Source: Steromphala cineraria | Lineage: Eukaryota; Mollusca; Gastropoda; Trochida; Trochidae | NCBI GenBank assembly: GCA_916613615.1 | Contig: OU744732.1 | Span: forward strand, 46,553,227-46,617,226 | Direction: 5' to 3' | DNA: 64,000 bases | Shown here: positions 28,001-40,000 of the stretch, piece after piece | Layout: every line of letters starts with the position of its first letter | Position numbering within the stretch: position 1 is the first letter of the stretch | Translations under genes and position numbers: made by a program | Notes under the pieces: generated by a model | The model's input: the letters and a program-made list of their open reading frames with translations, nothing else | What the model was told of the DNA's origin: nothing | The model's database searches: none

Positions 28001-31000
28001 TTGCAAGTCTCAAATTCAAAGCTTCCCTTTCCTTCGCAGTCTGTCTACTTATTTCTCTTGCTTCCTCTAATTTTCTCTCAGCTTCTTGTTGTGCTTTACT
28101 TGCCATGTCATCCAAACGTTGAAATTCAGCAGAAATTCGTTGCTCCTCTTCTACCTGTCTCTTCATTTCCAAGTATTCAGCCTGTTTCTTCTTATACTGT
28201 AATTCTGCTGCCTGGGAATCACTTAAAACAGAAGTCAGAGATAGTTTACTCCTAATAGAATGCTTGGAAGACACTTTACTTTGTATAGATATTCTGTCAT
28301 AAAAAATGTTGCCCAACAGTATATCACTCCCTGACCTCTTTTCTTGGTCAACTTCAGGAAAATGATAAATGGCCGGGGCACTCATAACACGCATATTGGT
28401 AGGTAAATTGGTAATACAGTCTCTTAGATAAGCAGGAACATGCCTAGACCGAGTAGAACGACGAGGTACCTATTGGTCCATGTTGTTCTCCATGTATGCC
28501 ATGTGGTCAGGTAGAGTAGTTGTAGGTGGTGACACTCAACATGTTTTCACATGTATTGGCTGTATCCGGCTCGCGGGACCATGAAGACAAGATGTTTGGG
28601 GATAACTTGAGTTTATTCTCTTCCAAGTTACATGGTTACTTGTCTTGGCAAAGGAAAAAATGTCAGAGCAACCACAGGCCATGCTCTGTACTGGAGGCTG
28701 ACATGTTGGGTAATAACAAAAATAGGGATTGGGGTATGGAAATGAGGAATGCGAAATAAATGCGATTGCCGAATGCGAGAATGCGAAATGGAAAAGGATT
28801 TTAAGGAAAATTAAATAGGTCATCTGGAAAATAAAAAATATCATTCAGTACAATTATTATCTCTCAAAGTAAGCTAGAGAGCAAGCACAGAAAACTCAAG
28901 GGTCGGCAGCAAGGCATAAAACTGACATTCCGGAAACTGGATGTTTAGGCTTTGAATTTGAAGATGCCATCACAATGGCGCACAGTCTTCTATCGAAAAG
29001 TAAAGAAAAGTATCCATTAAATGTGTTCTTCATCACGCCACCTCCAAATGCTTATCTCAGAAGTCAATTAGTAGAGAGTTTCGACAACTTTATATTTTTG
29101 TTTTGATTTAAAAAAATTAATTTATTGTTTTATTTTCCTAAAGCCATTGCAGAGGGAGTGGCACAGGTTCTGGTTGGTCTGTTAAAGCCGGGAGATAGTG
29201 CATTGTTCCGTCCAGGGGGGTTGTTAGCAACACCATCGGTCACTGCCCAGGACCTGCTCAAGGTGGTCAGTGAGGGAGATGTTGAAGCGGTCAAACAGAA
29301 AATAGCCAGTCGGAGTGGCGTGGTAAGCCTTAGTGTCCCATTCTCTTGCAATTGTGGTAGTCAAATCTGTATAGACATACAAATATCAATGAAAGGAGTG
29401 TAGCAGGGCTCCAGATAACCTTTTGAGTGATGTTCTACACCTGGAATTTTAATTGGAGGTGTACTCAAGAGTTTGAAGGTGTACTGACATAGTTTTATCA
29501 AGTTGTTGCATTTTAATAAGTTAAAAGAGTTTGTCTCATGATACGTTTCTTCAATGTATCAAATTCTATATATCACTCTAATGAAAGTCCATTAACATAA
29601 AGTAGCAGACGTACACATGTATTTATGTGCGTACATGATATGCTTGAAATTTTATTTTCGGTTGTAATTGGTCGATTTTTAGGCGTACATTACGTGTGTA
29701 CGCCCCATATCTGTAGCCCTGCTGTAGTCTAGTAGAAATCACGAATTATCCAGACTTTGTCGGTCACTCATTGATTTAGTTTTATATGGTCCTTATAACT
29801 ATGCTGATAAACCATAAACATCCTTATTTACTTACTATTATAAGTTATTATCTGCCCCATCAGTCATTCTAATCCGCAACGTCCAACGCTCCTATCATCC
29901 GGGCAGTGCAAATAATGATTTTTGCTAGTCATGTCATTGCCAAATAATTGACAGGCGATTCAAGGTCAGAGAAGACTAACAGTAATTGGCTTTGCAGATA
30001 AAATCACCTTTACAAAATGGTTATACAGCTCTAATATTCATTGTCATCTCAGGTCAACGAGGATGTCGATGGCGTAGCAGCACTTCAGATGGCGTGTTTC
30101 AAGGGAGAACGGGAGATAGCCAAGCTTCTTATAGATGCAAAGGCGGACCTCAACAAGGCTGACAAAGAAGGCGACACACCACTTCATTATGCAGTGTCTG
30201 GGTTTGTATATTTCATGAATTATTCACTTTAAAGTTATTTTAAAGAATTTAATCATAATGTCACAAAATGGACATTATAAGTATATGGGAATTTTAATTT
30301 GGTCACATTGTCAAATTTACAATTTACTCACTTGATTCATAAGTTTCATGAATTCTTCTTTGAAAAGTTATTTTAAAGAATTAATCTTAATGTCAAAAAA
30401 TGGTTTTGATAAGAATAAGGGAATGTTGATTCGGTCACATTGTCAAAATGACAATATACACACTTGATTATGTAAAATGTGTAATTTAAATGTAATTGAA
30501 GATGAGTACCATTTCTTTTGTGTCTGTCCAGCCTACCTTGAATTTAGATATAATTATATTAAAAAATATTACTTTACGAATCATAATATTTATAAATTCA
30601 TATATTTAATCAGCTGCTCTAGCAAAAGGCATGTTGAAAATCTGTCAATGTTCCTGTACCATGCCTTTATTCTCAGAAAAAATACACTCTCTTCTGCCTT
30701 AAATTGCTTGTATATACATGTATGTACTATAGGCCTGTGGCCTCCTTAAGTGCAAATAAAGATTGATTCGTAACAGTTCCATAAATTCTTCAATTTAAAG
30801 TTATTTTATGAATTCAACTTTAATGTCTCAAATTGGTCATCATAAGTATAAGGGAATTTTATTTGGTCACATTGTCAAAATAACAATATGCACACTTGAT
30901 TTATGACGGTTTCATGAATTCTTCATTTTAAAGTTATTTTAAGAATATAATTTTAATGTCACATGTTGGTTATCATTTGTGTAAGTTAATTTTCATTTGT

Positions 31001-34000
31001 CAAATTATCAATATACTCACTTGATTCATAACAGTTTCATAAATTCATCACTTAAAAGTTATTTTTAAGAATTTAATTTTAAGGTCACATGTTGGTTATC
31101 ATTTGTGTAAGTTAATTTTCATTTGGTCACATTGTCAAATTAACAATATACTCACTTGATTCATAACAGTTTCATAAATTCGTCACTTAAAAGTTATTTT
31201 AAGAATTTAATTCTAATGTCACAATTTGGTTATCATTTGTGTAAGTTAATTTTCATTTGGTCACATTGTCAAATTAACAATATACTCACTTGATTCATAA
31301 CAGTTTCATGAATTCATCACTTAAAAGTTATTTTTAAGAATTTAATTTTAATGTCACAAGTTGGTTATCATTTGTGTAAGTTAATTTTCATTTGGTCACA
31401 TTGTCAAATTTACAATAAACTTGGTAGTAATGATCTTGGTCAAATATCAAATATTGACCCTCAAACTCTACATTGAGAAATCGATGCAGTGAGCAAAAAA
31501 TGTCTTTCTAGCATATCCCTAAGTAATATATAAATATTATTAGTATATATGTACATGTATGTATAGCCTCAGCTGCCTGTATAACGGCCACCTTAGGGGC
31601 CGATTAAAATGGCTTTTACAAACACTCTAATGGTTTGGCTCATGTGTAAAGTCACAATTGGGGCGGATTTATAGTGGTCGCATCGAGAAGGCGGCGTGTT
31701 TGACGTAATACTTGGACAGTTGGTCTCTTAAAGAGAACTTTGTATGGGTTTGAAAAACAATTGACAAGTGAGGCTCGAGTCTTATTCCCCATCACGAAGT
31801 TGGAAGGTTGTAGTTTTGTTCTCCGTCCGTCCATTTGTGTGGATGTCTTTGCTGTTCTTCAGGATATCAATACCTTGATGCAGTTCGAAAATCAGAAGCG
31901 TGCAATTATTTGTTGGAATATTGCAAAACGGGAGAGTTGTTTAGCTGCTGCTATGGTCATTGCTGGCGGTGTTGTGAGGTGGTGCGTTTGAATCCTGCAT
32001 GGGACACGGCCCAAAACAGTACAAGTATCTGTACTATTCAAGATAGTGTGATCCCAGATATAACAGTGTTATATTTTTACGGAGTCGTTGCCCTTTTTCG
32101 CACTTTTCCCCTTTCCTTTGGTATGGGAACATGTTTGGAAGCTTTGATACAAACGATTGAGGATTGGAAGTATATGACTATGTGTCTTTATCTTGACTCT
32201 TCATTACTGACTATTCCAGTGAGCAGCCGCTTACCACAGAGCTTATGCTAAAGACCAAGGCTGACAAGAACAGAAAGAATGGAAGCGGACTGACACCTTT
32301 ACACTATGCTGTGGCAAAAAGGTCTCCAAACCAGGAAGTTCTCAATCGGCTTGTCATGTTTAAATGCGACCCAAACACACAGGTTGGTGGATTATGTACT
32401 ATACATATTTATGAACACAAAATGGCCTAAAAAATCAAATTGGCATTACGCTAACATTCTATGAATGCAATGACGTAGGTTGTTTATTTACCTAGGGTTA
32501 TGCACAGGATTTAGTTCCTCTGTTCGTTTTTTGTGTAAACATTAAGGTATAAATCATAAATTCAAATACCTACCAAGCAAACATTAATCTTCCAATTTAA
32601 GTATCATGATGAGGTCAGGGCGTTACCATGGCAACGAAATGATAATTTCTCTAGTTGCATTAAATATAAGCAGTTTGACATTGGAACTGCATTGTGTGTC
32701 CCAATGACGGCGGTATTTGACATTCAACTGTTTCAACAAAAGCCTGTTTAACTGTGAAAGATGTACAATGTGATAATTTTTAAGACTTGGTAAGCAAAAT
32801 GATATAACCTACGTTTTCATAAGAATTGTTTGGAAATTGTAATCGCTTAAGATAATGAAGATAATTGAGTTTTGTATTTTTAGCCCAAGTGTTGCACGTA
32901 TTCTCGCTGAACATTTTCCACTAATAATATCATTCCAACTATCAAATATGTGATTTGAAAATGATTCCGCTATCATCTATTAAAAAAGCATATATGTAAT
33001 ACGCGAGTTCGTAAGTACACAAATAGTGTTTAAAAGCCTAGCAATCCTTTACACTAATTAAGTTGTCTTTTATAGACTTTATATTAAGGAAGATACGAAT
33101 AATCAAGATATCAAAAAACATGTAACCGTATATTTCTTCTAACAGGACGGCGAAGGCGACACGCCCCTTCACGACGCCATCAGAACAGGAAGTAAAGCTA
33201 TCATGGAGACCTTCCTGAAGTGCCCGGATCTTAACCTAAAACTCTTCAATAAAGAAGGAAATAATCCTTTCCATGAAGCCTGCTCTCATCTGGACGGAGA
33301 CACGGAGTACGTAAAATTCAACATATACACATTTAAAAAAGAAACGCAACACCTGCTTTTCAATGACTGTCTTAATGAATCATGAATTCAATAAGTAACC
33401 AATTAAGTATATTTTAACAGTCACAAAATTTGAGCATATAATAAATCCATAATTCCTAATTTCTTTACGACACGAGAGCCTGAATATTAGTATTTCACGA
33501 GCGAGAGCGAAACAAAGTATAGCTGGGTTTTCGGTTTATTACCTTTGTCACGAATTTCAAGAAAATACTCAAAATTTACTTCTCAGAATAGGCGGACTAG
33601 CAACGTCATAGGCGAAACGTGATGTCGAAGCATTGTTTATAACATGACATCACAATGAACAAGTGATATATGGCCCCAGGGCATCATATGAAAATTGGTA
33701 ATGAATGCCATTTATACATATGCATCCTGAATTGAAGAAGTTTGGAAGCTATGAAATATATCAGTAGGTACATGTATAAGGTGAATTCTGGACTCACATC
33801 AAATCCACATCTATATAGTCATTAACCATAGCAACCAAAACATTTCCCTTTTGATAGTTATCCATTTTGGCAAAAAAAAAAGGATTTGATATCAAAATTC
33901 ACCTTTATACCTACTTTCCAAGTACCCTAATAAGTTTTTGTGGTAAAATTGTATCTAACAGAAAACAAATTCAAATCTCCCACTGCATTCCCTTGAGAAT

Positions 34001-37000
34001 CCATGATAACGTTCAGGTACATATCACTGATGACACTACCAGTAGATGTGGGTCTGATTTTGTCCTAGAACTATCCGTTATATTTACTCAAATTCAGGGT
34101 TATACTGGATTCATTCACTCATTCATTATGAGAATTGTTTACGGACAGATTCCCCCTGGCCCTTGTAAAGAGGGATGGAAGTATTGTCAACGTTCCTAGC
34201 AAGCTGTCCCTCTCACCGCTCCACATTGCTGCTTACAATGGCTTCGTTGCACTGACTGGGGAACTTTTGAAGGTAACTGATATCCTTATCAACTACAAGG
34301 CTGCTTACCATTAATTAACACATTCAGACTTTTGAGTTTATCGATGTATGTTTTCTTCTGATGGAACAAAGCAAGGTCGTGATTTTCAATAACCCGAATC
34401 TGGATTTAACCTCCATGGTTCTGCGGTTACTAAAATGAACATGAGGGATACTTTATCGATGTAGCAAGGTACATTTATGACACAATTTTGTCATTTTACA
34501 TACACTGTTTAGACAGGACAAACAATTAATTATTGAGTTTGATGTCGAATTTTCGTTGAAAACAAATGATCCAACAACATTGATAAAATAAATAAATATT
34601 TTTTCCGGAGTAATCTCACATTCATCGACAGACTCTGACAATTATGACAGTTGACTTGCACCTTTCGAGTCGTGTCTGTCTGTCTGTCCGCTTGCTTCCA
34701 TTCTCTTCATATAATTAATAAGAAGAATATTTATATTGCGCTTAATTCACGTCACTAAGGGATATACTCTAAGCGTATAACACATGTACAGTCCTTATAT
34801 AGAAGAAGTAAATATTCCGTCAGCAGTTCAAAGGTATCTCTTGTACAACTGGCTTTGGTTAAGAGGTTCTGTTCATATTATGATTCTGATATCATGACGT
34901 AGACATAGGATGATAATTTATTTTGATATCACTGCATACGATGATATGTATTCTGATATCATGTTCTAGGTATAGGATGATATGTATTCTGATATCATGT
35001 TCTAGGTATAGGATGATATATAATCTGATGTCATTGCATAGACATAGGATGATATGTATTCTGATATCATGTTCTAGGTATAGGATGATATATAATCTGA
35101 TGTCATTGCATAGACATAGGATGATATGTATTCTGATATCATGTTCTAGGTATAGGATGATATATAATCTGATGTCATTGCATAGACATAGGATGATATG
35201 TATTCTGATATCATGTTCTAGGTATAGGATGATATGTATTCTGATATCATGTTCTAGGTATAGGATGATATATAATCTGATGTCATTGCATAGACATAGG
35301 ATGATATATATTCTGATATCATTGCAAAGACATAGGATTATATATTCTGATATTACTGCATATAAACTCATGTCCAAAAGAAACGATACCAAGTTTTCAA
35401 AGTCGTCCGAAACATAATTCTATAACCTGACAGAGTGGAATTTAAGTGTGTCTAACAGGCATATATCTTGTAAAAAAGTATGCACATTTTCATTCTTCAG
35501 GAAAAGATACTTTTTATTTTGTGTCTTTTCAAATGTACATGGAGTGCATAAATCGAAATTTCAAATTGTTTTATGAACAGAACTTTTGTCATTTCACTTT
35601 AAAATTGATAAAGTATTGAATTTATGTCAGAAAAAAATGTTGTTGATATAATACACTTTATTTGACATAAATTCGTTGACGCGTCACTGCACTAGAACGT
35701 TTTAAAACAAGCGAAAGTGTCCAATTTCTCTCTGCTATTTCGCCTAGTTAAGGAGATTCCAGATCGATGATTTTTTCAAATGCATGTTTCTCGCAAACAT
35801 GAAAAGATAATGTTTCCAAATTTTGCATAGAGGTAAGTTGACTACTGAAGAAAGGATATTACTTATGTTTTAATCTTATTAATCTACACTGGATTGAGTT
35901 ATTTTGGGATTTGTATGGTATCGTTTCTTTTGGACATGAGTTTATATTCTGATCTCATTGCATAGACATAGGATGATATATTCCGATATCATTGCATAGA
36001 CATAGGATGATATATAGTGATATTACTGCATATACATAGGATGATATGTATTTTGATATTATGGCATAGAGATAGTATGATATATGTTCTGATATCACTG
36101 AATAGACAAAGGATGATTATATATTCTGATATCGCTGATTTGACATAGGATGATATATATTCTGATATCATTGAACAGACATAGGGTGATATATATTCTG
36201 ATATCATTGAACAGACATAGGGTGATATATATTCTGATATCATGACATAGACATAGGATGATATATTCAGATATCACTGCAGAGACATAGGATGAAATAT
36301 TCAGATATCATTACACAGACATAAGGTGTTATATATTCTGATATCATATTCTTGATGTAGGATGATATATATTCTGATGTTATGTTCTATACATAGAATG
36401 ATATATATTCTGATATCATGACATAGACATATAATGATATATAACTGATTTATTTATATGTAGGCAAAGTGTAAAGTAAATGCAAAAGATGCCAACGGGA
36501 AGACTGCTCTGCACCTGGCTGTGGAAGGATGTCACTCACAAATTGTTGAGCTGCTCACGGAGTCAGGTAAAATCTCCACATCACCTTTCTGCATCAGAGT
36601 TTTATCTGCCAAAAGTTTTTCTCTTTTACACGTGCCTTGCTTTGCACAAAATGACATGGTTTCTGGCAGGAAATGATAAACCAATTCTCTAAATGCATGT
36701 ATTTGAGGCTTAATTTCATCATATTAATATAGTCTTAAAATATATCAGTCATCCGCTGACGTTAATCTCCTGTTGACATTGTGCAAATGATGACGTCATA
36801 TAAAGTATAAAGTTACCAAGAAAATAACGTGTTCTTAGAAATGAAATGGATCATATTGGTGTAGTAGTAAGCAGTAAAGCGTCACTTACACCAAAGGTCC
36901 GGGTTCAAATCCCGGTGAAGCCACTTTACCTTTATAGACTGGGGCCTTGTTCTCTGTTGTGTCCCTTGGCAAGGCACTTCAACTACACTGCACAGAAGAA

Positions 37001-40000
37001 GCCCTGAATAGCGGTATAGGATCTGTGCGGTCTGAGCATGCCTTACGTGGATAAGCGCTTTACAAATGAACTATTATCATTATTATAAGTGTAAAGTTTC
37101 CTGTTTTATCCTAGCAAATTAGTATTGCGTCGTATTAAACCCAATTGAACACTCGTCACAGGAGCCGAGGTGAACAGTCAGGATAATGACGGGAACACAC
37201 CCCTACACGCCGCTCATATGGAGGCCAGTGTAAGTAACATGCTTACAATTCTCAAAAAAATTGCACCACAATCCTTTTGAATGTTTTAAGCAAATGAAAA
37301 GGCTTCTTGCATGGAAAGGGTGGTTCATATCTCAATGACTTTACCATGATTCAGTAGTCAAAATGATGATTTTAGAAAAGCGTCACTGATTGCACAACTA
37401 ACTTTGATTACCTCAAATCAGGCATCTTCCATTCTACACCACAAACTCGGCGAATTATATCAGCTCAATCACCATGACTTGATCTGCCTCTGTGGGGAGA
37501 TAATGCATATCTATGGTGATCCTTGTTTCAAGTTAATAGAACATGTTGAAAATATCAATATTTCAACGTATTAATTATTGTATTTGGTCCATAGTCCTTC
37601 AAGTACAATAAACACGCAGTATGATTAAAATCAACCGTGCTCCGAGGAATCAAAAAAGTAAAAATATTGTCCCTATCGGGGTTCGAACCAGTCGGGATAA
37701 TCTCTCCGCCACGATATGCATACACCTACCTTAAGCGCATGTTACTTTAACCAGTTTAGCGCAGACAAGACCCAGTCATAAGCTATCCTATCGTTTTTAC
37801 ATAGCATTTAGCGGCGATCACTTATAACGAATGGTAAACCGGAGTAACTTGCCATTAACATGCGCGGTTTGTTTGATGAACTAACATGTACCTCAGAAAC
37901 AAGCGACAAAGATATGTGCATTCAGACCGTGGCGGAGAGGATATCCCGGCTGATTCAAATCCCGCCTAGAATTAATGTTAATCACGGTCGATTTTGCTCA
38001 GTATGAATAAGCAATTTGATTCTGATTAGTTATTTCTTAATGATAACATGCTACAGGGGGAGACGAAGGATGCTGATAAAGCACTGGAGATACGCTGTTT
38101 TCTGGTTGAACATGGAGGGGATATTAAAATAACGAACAAAAGTCAGAAAACACCGCTTCATTTCGTCAAGAACAAGGAGGTTCGGGTTATGATAGAAAGG
38201 TGAGACTTAAAATATTGGGTAGAAAAGGACAGTTGTGAAACTTTCATAGATTTGAAATATATCATTTCTGATGAGGATGACCCAATCCAATCCAGAGGCT
38301 ACAACAAATACTTAAAAATGAAGTCATTTTAAAGTGTCATTTATTTAAAGTTAGATGGATGGATTGATAATCTTCTGTGCTAATGTTTAAAGTTTTTACC
38401 AATATCTTTTTTCAATGAGAATGCTTCCTGCTACATCAGCGTTTTCGTTAGCGTGTAGCGCCAATCATACCCTGATATTTATCTAAACAAAAGCCTTTAT
38501 GTAACCAACCAATAAGATGACATGCATCAGCAATACCGGGATACCCGGATGAAAGAATGCAGGGGTTTGTTGCTTTATACTCTCTAATAACGACATTTCA
38601 GTGACTGAAAAGAAACGAGACATTTATTTTGAAAGGGATGAGGGTATGGTTGGAGGTACGCGGAAACTAATTCGATGATGTAGCAGGATGTTACCCATTT
38701 TCTTTTCTACAATGCAGTACTTGTCTTTTAAGGGGCAGTAGCACGTTTTAGGGGGAATAAAAGGTGATGTCAGGAAAATGAAAATTAATGGTTCCAATTG
38801 AAAGACAATGTATTTAAACTAAATGAAGCAGTAATAATTCAAATATCTAACGTAAAGTTTAGCCATGCGATTCCTTTTTCTTACACAAAATGAATTAAAG
38901 GTGTTCACAAAAAATGGCCGCCAATGGATTTCATGTTAATCTTCATACTTGTCCTCTGACTATGGGTGATTGGCTTGTGTAATGAGATTGTTGACACTAT
39001 CAATATAATTCATTAAGCATTAACTTACAATTATAAGTGAATTATTTAAAATATAAATTTATGAAAATTTATGCTACTGCCCCTTTAAAGCTATGATTGT
39101 CTCTCAGAATTGCAAGACGATCGCGCTCTTCAAGTATGACGAGCACAAGAAGACGACTTCCGGCCCATTGGGAGAAAATGGAGGAGGGATTTGCTAAAGT
39201 GATGCTCTCCTCTGAAAATCCTCTCACCGCATATGAGTTCAGCACTGTTCAGACCTTGTTCGAGAAGACGTTGTCCAACACAGTCATCGAGTGTGTCTAC
39301 CGGATACAGAATGTTGCATTATGGGAACAGTATTCTGTGTATGTATAGAATCACTCTAATGTTATTGCATACAAGAAGTAGAAACAGACCCATAAAATGT
39401 TAATGCAGTTGTTTGTACATATATGTACATACCTGCAGCCAGTAACCTTTTATTTACATGTACAGATGTGAAGTTCTTTTGAATAAATTGTTTGTCATTC
39501 CAGAAATTAAAAAAAAAAACGTACGTGTATTTGGCACAACCATTGTATATGGAACAAACACAATATGTAGTTCGGCCTCTTCCTCATATTAAATCCAACA
39601 ACAGAATCAATGTTAGTAAAAATGTAAATAATATTTACAAAATAAATATGAACTATGACACACCATTTTGAATAAAGAACCCTCATCTGAAATACGTATA
39701 CCATTTTACTTCAGCGCCAAGGCTAATATGGAGCGAGAGTACGGAAAAGGTATTGCCAACGAGCAGCAGCTGTTCCATGGAACAAAAGCATCTTCAGCGG
39801 AAATCATCCCGAAGCAAAACATCGACTTCCGGTTAGCGGGTGGGAGGGTCGGAACCAGATATGGGCAGGGAGCGTACTTCGCCGTTGATGCCAAATATTC
39901 GGATAGATATTCAGAACCGGACGGCAACCGACACAAATTTATGTTCCTGGCTAAGGTCCTTGTTGGAAAGACGAGAAAAGGCATCCAAGAGTACAAGCGA

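Larger units (their letters stand above)
22257..28852 (-). mobile_element. BEL/Pao LTR retrotransposon, 6.6 kb, degenerate
   Basis: Two LTRs of about 270 bp bracket gag, protease, RT and integrase in minus orientation. The primer binding site follows the 5' LTR (minus): TGGTCCCGCGAGCCGGAT, complementary to a tRNA 3' end with CCA; resemblance to tRNA-Tyr is only a guess. A purine tract TTTGGGGAGG precedes the 3' LTR. Flanking pentamers ATTAC (22252-22256) and ATTAT (28853-28857) look like a 5-bp duplication with one change. Coding sequence is split over several frames, so it is not autonomous. Confidence 0.93.
22102..28975. mobile_element. Pal-C MITE copy 2, split by the BEL element
   Basis: Inverted arms at 22111-22256 (AAAGCCTAAAACATCAGTTT, TTTTATGCCTTGCTGCCGAC) and 28858-28966 (GTCGGCAGCAAGGCATAAAA, TGTTTAGGCTTT) belong to one Pal-C element. 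The 9-bp direct repeat CCATCACAA flanks it at 22102-22110 and 28967-28975. A BEL/Pao retrotransposon now occupies its middle. Pal-C therefore arrived first and BEL second. Confidence 0.85.

Noticed and set aside
31740..32251. Two + strand frames between ankyrin exons 10 and 11
   Set aside because: Part of a dispersed repeat copy in the intron; no ankyrin or other domain and no suitable splice sites.
34892..35417. Long reading frames on both strands with repeated isoleucine-rich peptides
   Set aside because: They come from a 36-bp minisatellite whose unit is a multiple of three and lacks stops; no start context or family supports a protein.
34890..36450. CRISPR-like array
   Set aside because: Units are contiguous without unique spacers, in a eukaryotic intron; it is a minisatellite.
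36857..36920. tRNA gene
   Set aside because: A and B boxes are present but no cloverleaf closes, and a SINE body and tail follow; it is a SINE head.
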